Source of the DNA: JAPHSX01 sp039714395
GTDB taxonomy: Bacteria; Pseudomonadota; Gammaproteobacteria; Thiohalomonadales; Thiohalomonadaceae
Length of the DNA stretch: 64,000 bases
Reading direction: 5' to 3'
Assembly: GCA_039714395.1 (NCBI GenBank)
Contig: JBDLJH010000012.1
Coordinates: forward strand, 28,091-92,090
A program made the translations under genes and the position numbers. The notes under the pieces are model-generated. The model saw only the letters and a program-made list of their open reading frames with translations. It made no database searches and was not told where the DNA came from. Below are positions 16,610-25,622 of this stretch, piece by piece. The first letter of the stretch is position 1, and every line of letters starts with the position of its first letter.

Positions 16610-18202
16610 ATGTCCGAGATCCAACAGCAGGTGCAGGAGCAGGCGAAGAAACGCCGCACCTTCGCCATTATCTCCCACCCCGATGCGGGTAAGACCACCC
16701 TGACTGAAAAACTGCTGCTGTTCGGGGGGGCGATTCAGCTTGCCGGTACGGTCAAAGGGCGCAAGGCGGCACGTCACGCCACCTCCGACTGGATGAAGAT
16801 GGAGCAGGAGCGTGGAATCTCGGTCAGCTCCTCGGTGATGCAGTTCCCCTACCGCGAGCACACCATCAACCTGCTTGATACCCCCGGTCACGAGGACTTC
16901 TCTGAGGACACCTATCGTACCCTTACCGCGGTCGACTCGGCGTTAATGGTGATCGACGTGGCCAAGGGTGTTGAGGATCGCACCATCAAGTTGATGGAGG
17001 TCTGCCGCCTGCGTGATACCCCCATTATCACCTTTATCAACAAGCTCGACCGAGAGGGTAAGGACCCTATCGACCTGATGGATGAGGTGGAGGATGTCCT
17101 TAAGATTAAATGTGCACCTTTGACCTGGCCGATTGGCATGGGTAAAAATTTTAAGGGGGTGTACGACCTCTACAACGACAGCATTACCATTATGTCCGCC
17201 ACTCACGGTGGTAAAAAGCTCGACGGCGAGGTGATTGATGGCCTTGATAATCCGCGCCTTGATGAGCTGTTTGGAACTCTGATTACCGATTTCCGCGAGG
17301 AGGTGGAACTGGTGCGTGGTGCCAGTCACGAGTTTGATCAGGAGGCCTACTTGCGTGGTGAGCTAAGTCCGGTGCTGTTTGGTTCTGCGATTAATAATTT
17401 TGGCGTACAGGAGATCCTTGATGCCCTGGTCGATTATGCCCCTGCACCACTGGCACGCGCTACCAAGAACCGTGAGGTGGATCCGGGCGAGGAGAAATTC
17501 ACCGGCTTCGTTTTCAAGATCCAGGCAAATATGGATCCGCAGCACCGCGACCGTGTCGCCTTTATGCGTGTCTGTTCCGGGCGCTTTGTGCCGGGAATGA
17601 AGATGAAGCAGGTGCGTATTGGTCGCGATGTGAAAATCCCCAATGCCATCACCTTTCTCGCGCAGGAGCGTGACCATGTCGAAGAGGCCTGGCCCGGTGA
17701 CATCATCGGCCTGCACAACCACGGCACTATTCAGATCGGTGATACCTTCAGCGTGGGCGAAGACCTCAAGTTTACCGGCATCCCCCATTTCGCCCCGGAG
17801 CTGTTCCGCCGCGCGGTGCTGAAAGACCCGCTCAAATCCAAGCAGTTGCTCAAGGGTCTGCAACAGCTCTCTGAAGAGGGCGCTACCCAGCTATTTCGGC
17901 CACTAAAGAACAATGATCTTATCCTCGGTGCAGTCGGTGTGTTGCAGTTCGATGTGGTCGCCCAGCGGCTTAAAGATGAGTACAAGGTCGATGCCATCTT
18001 CGAGACGATTAATGTCGCCACTGCCCGCTGGGTGGAATGTGATGATGAGAAAAAGCTCGAAGAGTTTAAACGTAAGAGTGAGGACAACCTTGCCATTGAC
18101 GGTGCCGGGGATCTTACCTATATCGCTCCCACCCGCGTAAACCTGCAACTTGCCGAGGAGCGTTATCCCGATATCGCCTTTCGTGCTACGCGTGAAAAGT
18201 AA
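16610..18202 (+). CDS. prfC: Peptide chain release factor 3
   Basis: This translational GTPase of 530 residues recycles RF1 and RF2 from the ribosome after peptide release. G1 (SHPDAGKTTLTEKLL), G3 (DTPGHEDFSEDTYR) and G4 (NKLDREGKDP) are intact in the first 160 residues, and the GRKAARHATSDWMKMEQERGISV switch segment is typical. Domains II and III follow. The ATG at 16610 gives a length almost identical to E. coli PrfC; the in-frame TTG three codons earlier is unlikely. It lies 78 bp after rimI and is closed by a strong terminator. Confidence 0.97.
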   Translation: MSEIQQQVQEQAKKRRTFAIISHPDAGKTTLTEKLLLFGGAIQLAGTVKGRKAARHATSDWMKMEQERGISVSSSVMQFPYREHTINLLDTPGHEDFSEDTYRTLTAVDSALMVIDVAKGVEDRTIKLMEVCRLRDTPIITFINKLDREGKDPIDLMDEVEDVLKIKCAPLTWPIGMGKNFKGVYDLYNDSITIMSATHGGKKLDGEVIDGLDNPRLDELFGTLITDFREEVELVRGASHEFDQEAYLRGELSPVLFGSAINNFGVQEILDALVDYAPAPLARATKNREVDPGEEKFTGFVFKIQANMDPQHRDRVAFMRVCSGRFVPGMKMKQVRIGRDVKIPNAITFLAQERDHVEEAWPGDIIGLHNHGTIQIGDTFSVGEDLKFTGIPHFAPELFRRAVLKDPLKSKQLLKGLQQLSEEGATQLFRPLKNNDLILGAVGVLQFDVVAQRLKDEYKVDAIFETINVATARWVECDDEKKLEEFKRKSEDNLAIDGAGDLTYIAPTRVNLQLAEERYPDIAFRATREK

Positions 18203-18223
18203 GCCTCTAGTTGTGGTTTGAGG

Positions 18224-18247
18224 GGCCGGTTAATACCGGCCTTTTTT
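18224..18247 (+). terminator. Intrinsic terminator of prfC
   Basis: A perfect 7-bp stem (GGCCGGT / ACCGGCC) with a TAAT loop is followed by six T residues, 21 bp after the prfC stop. Confidence 0.92.
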
Positions 18248-18339
18248 CTTTCTAGTAAGGGGGACAGGGATCTTGGTTTGTCCTGTGCGTGTCACTATCT
18301 TGGCTGATCCAGTTGCGTGCCTTGTCTATGGTTCTAACT

Positions 18340-18371
18340 CATTGAAATAACTACTAAATAATGTTTCAATG
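18340..18371. promoter_or_regulatory. Inverted repeat upstream of the cytochrome operon
   Basis: CATTGAAA (18340-18347) and TTTCAATG (18364-18371) are perfect 8-bp inverted arms with a 16-bp spacer, 60 bp before the first cytochrome gene. The size and symmetry suit a dimeric regulator's operator. No known binding-site consensus is recognised. The rest of the 228-bp gap holds the prfC terminator and an AT-rich leader. Confidence 0.45.
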
Positions 18372-18430
18372 TGTAGGGAAATAAAAATATAAAGTTAATT
18401 GTTCGCACAGCTGGCTGGGGGGGGAATCAA

Positions 18431-19039
18431 ATGTCTTCTGTGACGCGTCTTTTTTTACTATTGTTACTGGGAATTTTCTCATTTACGGCATACGCAGAGG
18501 ATCCGCGTATTGCTCGGGAGCTGGCTGATAGGTCGCCACTGGTGAATCCGCTTAAAGAAGCACTGGGCAAGAAAGTTTATGATGAGGCGATGGCTTCAGG
18601 CAAGTATCGGTATATAGGGCCGCGCAGTTGTCGCGTCTGCCATCGTGATTTTTATAATGGGCGAAAGAAAAATGATCGCCATTTTCATACCTTTAAGAAG
18701 GTTGTCGATGCCGGTTATGCCAGGCAGCCTAAGTGTCTGGCTTGTCACACAACGGGCTACGGCGTACCGACAGGATTTAAGGATGAGAAGAAGACGCCAC
18801 AGCTGTCAGGGGTTGACTGCGAGGGGTGTCATGGCCCGGGTAACGTGCATATGCGCCTTAATGACGGCGGGGGCTTTCTTGCCGGGGTAGATAACCCGGA
18901 TCGTATTGAACGCATGTGTAAGGCGTGTCATACCAAACGCTGGAACAGATCCTTCACTAAAAAGGAGTTTCGCAAGGCTTACGAGGGCTATATCACGGCC
19001 AAACCGGGGGACGAGAAGAAGTCCTATTATAGCTACTGA
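18431..19039 (+). CDS. Periplasmic tetrahaem cytochrome c (cytochrome c554-like)
   Basis: This 202-residue exported protein has a signal peptide (residues 1-22, ending TAYAED) and four CXXCH haem c sites at 67-71, 102-106, 130-134 and 163-167. The arrangement CRVCHRDF, CLACHTTGYG, CEGCHGPG, CKACH resembles the cytochrome c554 / multihaem nitrite-cycle group. That is a family-level similarity only. It should carry electrons in the periplasm; donor and acceptor are unknown. A closely related paralogue follows 95 bp downstream, then a diguanylate cyclase. A run of eight G residues (18417-18424) occupies the ribosome-binding position. Confidence 0.88.
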   Translation: MSSVTRLFLLLLLGIFSFTAYAEDPRIARELADRSPLVNPLKEALGKKVYDEAMASGKYRYIGPRSCRVCHRDFYNGRKKNDRHFHTFKKVVDAGYARQPKCLACHTTGYGVPTGFKDEKKTPQLSGVDCEGCHGPGNVHMRLNDGGGFLAGVDNPDRIERMCKACHTKRWNRSFTKKEFRKAYEGYITAKPGDEKKSYYSY

Positions 19040-19134
19040 ATACGATGGCGTTGTTTTCACCTCGAATCATTCACGGTATGATAAATATCATGTAAATTGA
19101 ACCGGCAGGGAAGGCAGGTGGTCTAGAAAGAGTA

Positions 19135-19728
19135 ATGAGAGGAGAAAAAATCTTGCGCAAGCTATCATTGAGTCTGCTGATTTCCCTGCTGTTTATCGGG
19201 CAGGCGGGCTATGCGCTAGATGCTCGTATTGAGGCGCAGGCAATTTCCCCGAATGCCCCCACAATACCCCTGAAGAGCGCTCTCGGCGAGAAGGTCTTCA
19301 ATGAGGCGATGGCCAGTGGTAAATACTCCTTCGCCACCAATGCCAAGTGTCGACTCTGTCATCGCGACTTCTTTCTTGGGCGTAAACAGGATGTACACGA
19401 CCACGCTTTTTCCAAGGTGCTAAAGGCAGGGCACGGTGAGACGAGTCAGTGTTTCGGCTGCCACACCACAGGTTACGGTGTTAAAGGAGGCTTTAAGTCA
19501 GCTATTCTCACGCCGCGCCTGGCCAACGTGCAGTGTGAGGGGTGTCATGGCCCCGGTAGTGAGCATATTCGGCGTAACGCCAAAGGCGGTTTTCTGGCTG
19601 GTACCGACCGTCCAGAGATCCTGAAAAAGATGTGTCTCACCTGTCATAATCAGCGTTGGGGCAATGCCTTTGACGACTTTGAGGCTGCCTACGATAGTTA
19701 CAAGACGGCCAAGCCTGGCGATAAATAG
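19135..19728 (+). CDS. Periplasmic tetrahaem cytochrome c, tandem paralogue
   Basis: This is a 197-residue paralogue of the preceding gene. It has a signal peptide (residues 1-27, ending GYALD) and CXXCH motifs at 72-76, 106-110, 134-138 and 167-171. Shared landmarks include EKVFNEAMASGKY, CHRDFFLGRK, CHTTGYG, CEGCHGPGSEH and GGFLAG. The pair therefore arose by tandem duplication. The start is uncertain: the ATG at 19135 or a TTG five codons later with AGGAG ahead of it. A small palindrome, ATGATA-AA-TATCAT (19078-19091), lies in the gap between the two genes. The diguanylate cyclase gene starts 6 bp after its stop. Confidence 0.88.
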   Translation: MRGEKILRKLSLSLLISLLFIGQAGYALDARIEAQAISPNAPTIPLKSALGEKVFNEAMASGKYSFATNAKCRLCHRDFFLGRKQDVHDHAFSKVLKAGHGETSQCFGCHTTGYGVKGGFKSAILTPRLANVQCEGCHGPGSEHIRRNAKGGFLAGTDRPEILKKMCLTCHNQRWGNAFDDFEAAYDSYKTAKPGDK

Positions 19729-19734
19729 TAGCCA

Positions 19735-21318
19735 ATGACTGATTTCTTTAAGCGTCACAATATTTCTATACAACTGGGGTTATTGATCGCCTCGCTCTGT
19801 TTTTTCTCTTTTTATAATTACGTCTCGCAGAAAGAGGTGTTCCTCAAGCAGTTGCAGAGCAATAGCAGCGACTTGTTACAGTCGGTGCGCTCCAGTGTAA
19901 ATAAGTTCAACAGCATAGAAAAAACACTTAGCCTTAATACGCTGGTGAGCACTATATCGTTCAATCTGGATATCTTTGAATTTCGCTATCTCGATAACAA
20001 TGGTGTAGTGGTTAGCTCAATGTTTGAGGATGAGGTAGGCAAGCCCTATGCACACCCTGGCATTGAACTGGCACTGCAGGCGGTAGGTGATTCAGCTCAG
20101 TTCTATAGTATGGGGCAGTATTATGTAGAAGAGCGTGACCTGACCAATGTGATGGCGGTCAGTTTTCCGGTACGTGAAGATGATCGCCTCTTCGGCATAA
20201 TTGATTTGGCGGTAGATATTACCGACTTCGATTATATTCCGGCGACATCACGTGATGTGGTGATGCAACGTTTACAGATCGATACGACCAATACGCTTAA
20301 TGCTATCGCGGGCTCTATCATCTCACGCACCAAGGTCTTCGAAACACTGAATATGCCGGACTTTCTTGCAGCTCTGGTAGCTCAGACGAAGGGAGTGCTA
20401 GAGGTGAGCCTGATGGATGCATCGGGCCTTATTTATAGCAGCAGTCGTTCATTGTCACTGACGGGCGAATCATTGAGGGCCGGTTTTGTCAGTGGCAGCA
20501 TTCGCCAACGGGTTGATGGTCTCTCTGAATATACTTTGCAGGTGCCACTCAATCCTCAGGGCAGTGATGGTCACATGATGCTGCTCGCTATCGATGCCAG
20601 CGATTATGTTGTTAATGAGCGAAAACTTTTTTTCACCGCGTTGGCAACCAGTCTGATGGCGATTATCGTTTCTGTGACTATCGCCTATGCTATTTACACT
20701 ATCAATCTACGCCGTGCACGTGAGGAAAATATCCGTCTGGAACATATGGTGGTTGAGCGTACCGATGAGTTACGGCGCATTAGTCAGACCGATAAGCTGA
20801 CTGGCCTTGCCAATCGTTGCCATCTGGAAGAGCAGCTGGATATTGAGTTTAAACGAGCTGGGCGCTACAAGACGCCACTGACTTTAGCGGTACTCGACCT
20901 CGATTTTTTTAAACAGGTGAACGATGTCCACGGTCACCTGGCAGGCGACGCGGTGTTACGTGAAATCGGTTCGCGTATACGTGCAGAGTTGCGTGAGACC
21001 GATTTCGTCGGGCGTTATGGGGGTGAGGAGTTTGTAGTGATCTTTACCAACATTGATTTGCCGACATCACTAAAGATGGCGGAGATTTTGCGTCGTCTGG
21101 TGGAGGGGAGTCCGGTGCACTTCGAGGGACAGGATGTAGCTGTTACTGCCAGTATCGGTGTGGCTGAGATAAAGTACTCACACGAGACTTATAAAACACT
21201 TTTTGCTGAGGCGGATAGCGCTCTCTACCATGCCAAGGAGAATGGCCGTAACCGTGTGGCCTATACCGAGGAGGGCCGTGCCAGCCTGTTTGTCGACACC
21301 AAGCTGAGTGAGCTTTAG
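19735..21318 (+). CDS. Membrane diguanylate cyclase with periplasmic sensor domain
   Basis: This 527-residue inner-membrane protein makes cyclic di-GMP from two GTP. A first transmembrane helix (13-30) and a second (about 300-322) enclose a periplasmic region of some 270 residues, large enough for a double-CACHE-type sensor. A short coiled coil (327-350) leads to the GGDEF domain (about 350-510). The active site GGEEF (429-433) is intact, as is the product-inhibition I-site RETD (420-423) five residues upstream. No EAL domain is present. With only 6 bp after the second cytochrome gene, it is almost surely in one operon with the two cytochromes, suggesting a redox- or ligand-linked signal. Confidence 0.93.
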   Translation: MTDFFKRHNISIQLGLLIASLCFFSFYNYVSQKEVFLKQLQSNSSDLLQSVRSSVNKFNSIEKTLSLNTLVSTISFNLDIFEFRYLDNNGVVVSSMFEDEVGKPYAHPGIELALQAVGDSAQFYSMGQYYVEERDLTNVMAVSFPVREDDRLFGIIDLAVDITDFDYIPATSRDVVMQRLQIDTTNTLNAIAGSIISRTKVFETLNMPDFLAALVAQTKGVLEVSLMDASGLIYSSSRSLSLTGESLRAGFVSGSIRQRVDGLSEYTLQVPLNPQGSDGHMMLLAIDASDYVVNERKLFFTALATSLMAIIVSVTIAYAIYTINLRRAREENIRLEHMVVERTDELRRISQTDKLTGLANRCHLEEQLDIEFKRAGRYKTPLTLAVLDLDFFKQVNDVHGHLAGDAVLREIGSRIRAELRETDFVGRYGGEEFVVIFTNIDLPTSLKMAEILRRLVEGSPVHFEGQDVAVTASIGVAEIKYSHETYKTLFAEADSALYHAKENGRNRVAYTEEGRASLFVDTKLSEL

Positions 21319-22088
21319 CCGCGCAGCCCCACCCCATGTTTCATTAGCCACAGGCTGTAGTTGTAGAGTGCAATGATAAACAGAGTGATCACCCCGTAAG
21401 CAACTCCCAACGATATATCTGAAACCCCCAGCATGCCATAGCGGAAGGTATTTACCATGTAGAGGATGGGGTTGCCTAGCGACAGTGTTTGCCACAACTC
21501 TGGCAACATACTCACCGAGTAGAAAATTCCTCCCAGGTAAGTGAGGGGAGTTAGTACGAAGGTGGGGATGATGCTGATGTCATCAAAGCTCTTGGCAAAG
21601 ACCGCATTGATGAAACCAGCCAGGGCGAAGAGGATAGAGGTAAGCAAGGCAACGCTAAGGGTCACCCATATGTTGTAGAATTGTAGTTCGGTAAAGAACA
21701 TTGCCACTAGTGTGACCATTACCCCAACCGTTAGTCCGCGCGCCACGCCACCGGCGATGTAGCCGATGAGTATCAGTGAGTGTGGGATCGGTGAGATTAA
21801 TAGCTCTTCGATGTAGTTGCTGAACTTCGCACCATAAAAGGAGGAGACTACATTGGCGTAGGAGTTGGAGATGATATTCATCATGATCAGCCCCGGTACA
21901 ATATAATCCATGTAGCTGAAGCCATCTATGGGGGTAAGTTGTGAGCCGATCATCTTTCCGAAAATAACAAAGTAGAGGGCGGTGGTGATCATCGGTGGCA
22001 GGATGGTCTGTATCCAGATGCGTGCAAAGCGACGGATCTCTTTGATTAAAATCGTGCTAAAGGCGATGCGATAGGTTTGTAGGTCCAT
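21315..22088 (-). CDS. ABC-2 type transporter permease (YadH-like)
   Basis: This 257-residue inner-membrane permease has six hydrophobic segments and the ABC-2 signature region (SLILIGYIAGGVARGLTVG...LTPLTYLGGIFYS). It closely follows the YadH type. It pairs with the ATPase encoded just upstream, whose stop overlaps its start by 1 bp. The substrate of YadGH transporters is not established. The 3' end overlaps the diguanylate cyclase gene by 4 bp convergently. Confidence 0.9.
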   Translation of the reverse strand: MDLQTYRIAFSTILIKEIRRFARIWIQTILPPMITTALYFVIFGKMIGSQLTPIDGFSYMDYIVPGLIMMNIISNSYANVVSSFYGAKFSNYIEELLISPIPHSLILIGYIAGGVARGLTVGVMVTLVAMFFTELQFYNIWVTLSVALLTSILFALAGFINAVFAKSFDDISIIPTFVLTPLTYLGGIFYSVSMLPELWQTLSLGNPILYMVNTFRYGMLGVSDISLGVAYGVITLFIIALYNYSLWLMKHGVGLRG

Positions 22089-23011
22089 TATTTGTCCACC
22101 CCGCGCTCAACCAGATCGAGAAACAGCTCTTCCAGCCGGTTGGCCTTGTTACGCATTGACATCACCTCAATACCGCATGAACTTAGCTCATTAAATACCA
22201 CGTTAATGCTTTGTTCGCGGCGCACCTCTATCTCGATAGTAGTGTTGTCGATGAGCTGTAGTGGGTAGCCGCACTGTAGTATTGGGGGGGCGGAGAGAGG
22301 TGAAGCAAGATCGAGGATAAATGTCTCTCGATCGAGTTTGTTGATCAGGCTCTTGATAGAGGTGTTTTCTACTATCTCCCCCTGGTCGATGATCGCAACA
22401 TTGCGACATAGCATCTCGGCCTCTTCCAGGTAGTGGGTGGTGAGGATGATAGTGGTGCCCTCTGCATTGATCTCGCGCAGGAACTGCCACATTGAACGGC
22501 GTAGTTCAATGTCTACCCCAGCGGTGGGTTCATCAAGGATCAACAGGCGTGGTTTGTGTATCAGTGCGCGGGCAATCATCAGGCGACGTTTCATTCCACC
22601 TGAGAGGCCGCGAGCCATGGTTCGGCGTTTCTCCCACAGCCCCAGCTTCTTCAGTGCCCATTCGCAGCGCTCACGGGCCTCATGCTTATCAACACCGTAG
22701 TAACCAGCCTGGTTGATTACTATCTCCTCTACCGGTTCAAACTGGTTGAAATTGAACTCCTGTGGTACCAGTCCCAGATCACGTTTAACCAGCATTGGTT
22801 TGTCCCGCATGTCGTTGCCGAACACCTTGATTTCTCCAGCGCTCTTGTTCACCAGGGAGGTGATGATGCTGATGGTGGTCGATTTACCGGCACCATTAGG
22901 GCCGAGCAGGGCGAAAAAGTCACCCTCCTCAACCGCCAGGTCTATCCCTTTTAGGGCAGTAAACCCGTTACGGTAGGTTTTGGTCAGACCGCTGATTTCC
23001 AGGGCAAGCAT
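22088..23011 (-). CDS. ABC transporter ATP-binding protein (YadG-like)
   Basis: This 307-residue ATPase energises the YadH-like permease. Walker A (GPNGAGKST, residues 37-45), the Q-loop, the ABC signature LSGGMKRRL (about 140), Walker B (RLLILDEPTAGVD) and the switch His (LTTHYLEEAE) are all intact. A C-terminal extension of about 80 residues beyond the nucleotide-binding domain is typical of ABC-2 exporter ATPases. It is first in the two-gene leftward operon and divergent from the YjgN-like gene. Confidence 0.92.
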   Translation of the reverse strand: MLALEISGLTKTYRNGFTALKGIDLAVEEGDFFALLGPNGAGKSTTISIITSLVNKSAGEIKVFGNDMRDKPMLVKRDLGLVPQEFNFNQFEPVEEIVINQAGYYGVDKHEARERCEWALKKLGLWEKRRTMARGLSGGMKRRLMIARALIHKPRLLILDEPTAGVDIELRRSMWQFLREINAEGTTIILTTHYLEEAEMLCRNVAIIDQGEIVENTSIKSLINKLDRETFILDLASPLSAPPILQCGYPLQLIDNTTIEIEVRREQSINVVFNELSSCGIEVMSMRNKANRLEELFLDLVERGVDK

Positions 23012-23176
23012 AGAGTCACTCGAATACTTCGATAGATGGTAGGAGCGCAGTCTACCGCAGAGACAGAGATGGTGCTATTACAGCTATATTGTGTGGGGTA
23101 TTGGCGCTGCGTACGTTGACCCGGGTAGTGCTGCATGGTACAAAAACATGCGGATTTATTTAAATAAAACAATAAG

Positions 23177-23205
23177 TTAATTCTTCCTGCGGTTAGCTGT
23201 ACAAT
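23177..23205 (+). promoter_or_regulatory. Weak sigma-70 promoter candidate for the YjgN-like / M48 operon
   Basis: TTAATT (23177-23182) and TACAAT (23200-23205) are separated by 17 bp in the 231-bp divergent region. The -10 is good and the -35 poor. The rest of this region holds an AT-rich stretch and nothing else recognisable. Confidence 0.3.
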
Positions 23206-23242
23206 TTAAGTGGATAGGGGGAGTCTATGGGGAGGGAGTCTG

Positions 23243-24556
23243 ATGTCTGAATCGTCTTATATGGTGGTGTTCCGGGGTGAGTTGATCGATGGGGCGGATC
23301 TGGAGCAGGTCAAGGAGAGTTTGCAAACCCTCTGTAAGTTGACCAGAGAAAAGGTAGAGCAGCTATTTTCCCTTCCAGCGGTGGTGCTAAAGAAGAATCT
23401 TAGTCAGGAACTGGCAAAGAGTTTTCAGCAGCAGCTAGAGAGAATCGGTGTGCGTACCGATGTTAAGGCCATGGAAGAGGCGAAGGTGGTCTCTGTGAGT
23501 GAAGCCACTATTGCCGCTGCGGCACCACAAAGTGGTGACAATGTCGTTTCAGCCATTCGGGCCGAGCAGAAGGAAAAGACGACGGAGAACGATAATCTGC
23601 AGGTGCAGTTCCACGGCAAAGGGGGCGAGTACTTTAAGATATGGATCGTTAATATTTTACTTACTATCGTTACCTTCGGAATCTATTCCGCCTGGGCCAA
23701 GGTACGCAATCATCGTTACTTCTATAGCAATACCCAGATTGGCAGCGGTAGCTTCGAATACACGGCTGACCCGGTAGCGATCCTTAAGGGGCGTATCATT
23801 GCGGTGATCTTCCTGCTGGTCTTTAACTATGCAGGTACTACGTTGCCGTTCGGTGGGATTCTGTATCTCATTTTGTCGATTATTTTCGTGATTTCTGTAC
23901 CGTGGTTGGTTAATCGTTCTATGGCCTTTCGCAATCGCAATACAGTTTACCGTAATGTACGTTTTGGTTTTGATGGCAACTACATGGATGCGCTCAAGGC
24001 CTTTGTTCTGTGGCCGATAGCAGGGGCATTAACGATTGGTATCCTTATGCCCTATGCCATATACAAGCAGAAAAGTTATGTGGTACAGGGTTCGCGCTAC
24101 GGTACCAGTAGCTTTGCGTCGGAGTTTGGCTGGCGTGATGTCTACGGCATCGCCATTCGTGCGTTTTTATTGATGTTGCTGGCGGTGGTGCTGTTTGTTG
24201 TGCCGTTCGTTGGTCCCCTGCTTGGTATGGCTGTCTATCTCATCGTCTTTGCCTACTTCACTGCCAATATCGGTAACCTGGTTTATAACAATTCTAATCT
24301 GCTTAACCACGGTTTTGACTCAACTCTGGATACCAAAGAGCTGGCGATGATCTACTTCGTTAACTGGTTGATGCTGGTGTTTACTTTTGGTTTGGCCATG
24401 CCGTGGGTCAAGGTACGGCTGGCCGAATATCGCGCCGCTCACCTGGTGGTAGCAGTCGATGGTTCACTCGATAACTTTATCGCCGCAGAGGAGAAGAATG
24501 TCAGCTCGTTGGGTGAAGAGATCGGTGAAGCTTTCGATATTGATATTGGTTTGTAA
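23243..24556 (+). CDS. YjgN-family (DUF898) membrane protein with N-terminal extra domain
   Basis: This 437-residue integral membrane protein has two parts. Residues 1-75 form a small cytosolic domain (YMVVFRGELIDGADLEQVKE) with alternating helix and strand that often occurs in front of envelope modules. Residues from about 120 onward are the DUF898/YjgN region with about eight to ten transmembrane helices and two internal repeats containing TFGIYSAWAKVRNHRYFYSN and TFGLAMPWVKVRLAEYR. The function is unknown. The ATG at 23243 follows GGAGGGAG and is preferred to an upstream GTG. Its TAATG junction with the M48 protease gene implies tight coupling of the two products. Confidence 0.88.
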   Translation: MSESSYMVVFRGELIDGADLEQVKESLQTLCKLTREKVEQLFSLPAVVLKKNLSQELAKSFQQQLERIGVRTDVKAMEEAKVVSVSEATIAAAAPQSGDNVVSAIRAEQKEKTTENDNLQVQFHGKGGEYFKIWIVNILLTIVTFGIYSAWAKVRNHRYFYSNTQIGSGSFEYTADPVAILKGRIIAVIFLLVFNYAGTTLPFGGILYLILSIIFVISVPWLVNRSMAFRNRNTVYRNVRFGFDGNYMDALKAFVLWPIAGALTIGILMPYAIYKQKSYVVQGSRYGTSSFASEFGWRDVYGIAIRAFLLMLLAVVLFVVPFVGPLLGMAVYLIVFAYFTANIGNLVYNNSNLLNHGFDSTLDTKELAMIYFVNWLMLVFTFGLAMPWVKVRLAEYRAAHLVVAVDGSLDNFIAAEEKNVSSLGEEIGEAFDIDIGL

Positions 24557-25620
24557 TGGAGATTTTCGGCGAGCTCTACGACGGTAAAACCTCCGCTCAC
24601 TGGGGGGCGAAGCTGACGGTCTATCCGGGTGGTCTGTTACAGCTGCGCTGGGATGAAGGCAAGAGTGATTATGCGCTTGACGGTGTTGAGGTAACTTCAC
24701 GTCTTGGCAATACGCCGCGCTACTTCAGTCTGCCCGATGGGCGTAAGTTTGAGACCCATGATAACGATGCTGTGGACACCCTGTTACGCGAACATAGCAA
24801 ACAGGAGCTACATGGTTGGCAGTCGCTGCTGCACAAACTGGAAAGCCGCATGCAGTTTGTGGTGTTGTCACTAATCTTGGTGATCGCCTTTAGCTGGGGA
24901 ATGCTGAAATACGGTCTGCCTGCTGCTGCCGAGGGCATTGCCTATGCCCTGCCACAGAACATTATGCAAAGTGCTACCGATACCACTCTGGAGTTGCTGG
25001 ATGAACATTATCTCGAGCCCTCCGAGATGGACGAAACCGTACAGCAGCGATTAATTGCACGTTTTGGAGTCATGAGCAAAAAGGTGGAGCAGGGTTTTAA
25101 CTATCAGCTGTTATTCCGTAAGGGAGGTGAGATGTTGGGTGCCAACGCCTTCGCTCTACCTTCGGGTACCATCGTGATCACCGATGAACTGGTGAATATT
25201 GCCAATAATGATGAGGAGCTGGTGGCCGTGCTGGCCCATGAACTTGGCCATGTCGTGCATCGTCACAGCTTGCGTCAGGTGTTACAGAATTCTGCCCTCT
25301 CTTTAGCCATTACCTACACTACCGGTGATGTCAGTTCACTGGTAGTGGCATTACCAGTACTGTTTGTGCAATTGGGTTACTCTCGTCGCTTCGAGCATGA
25401 GGCCGATCAATTTGCCTACGACTTTATGCAGCAGGATGAAATCCCGTTACAGCGTTTTGCTACCATCCTTGAAGGGTTGGAGGCGGCGCACACGGTACGT
25501 CGTTCCAGGCAAGATGAGAAAAAACAGGAGGAGGGAAGTACGATGGTCGATATTTTCGAATATCTTTCCACTCACCCTCCTACAAAAGACAGAGTGAAGC
25601 GTTTTCGAGAGGCGAGTTAA
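24556..25620 (+). CDS. M48-family membrane metalloprotease
   Basis: This 354-residue zinc protease has an HELGH motif at 228-232 (VLAHELGHVVHRHS) and the third ligand Glu282 in RRFEHEADQFA, the standard M48 arrangement. A transmembrane segment at about 101-118 separates a small N-terminal domain (1-90, beta-rich) from the protease domain, which is likely periplasmic. It resembles BepA/LoiP-type quality-control proteases but lacks a TPR region. Its ATG overlaps the stop of the YjgN-like gene by one base, so the pair probably acts together, as is common for this gene couple. Confidence 0.9.
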   Translation: MEIFGELYDGKTSAHWGAKLTVYPGGLLQLRWDEGKSDYALDGVEVTSRLGNTPRYFSLPDGRKFETHDNDAVDTLLREHSKQELHGWQSLLHKLESRMQFVVLSLILVIAFSWGMLKYGLPAAAEGIAYALPQNIMQSATDTTLELLDEHYLEPSEMDETVQQRLIARFGVMSKKVEQGFNYQLLFRKGGEMLGANAFALPSGTIVITDELVNIANNDEELVAVLAHELGHVVHRHSLRQVLQNSALSLAITYTTGDVSSLVVALPVLFVQLGYSRRFEHEADQFAYDFMQQDEIPLQRFATILEGLEAAHTVRRSRQDEKKQEEGSTMVDIFEYLSTHPPTKDRVKRFREAS

Positions 25621-25622
25621 GT

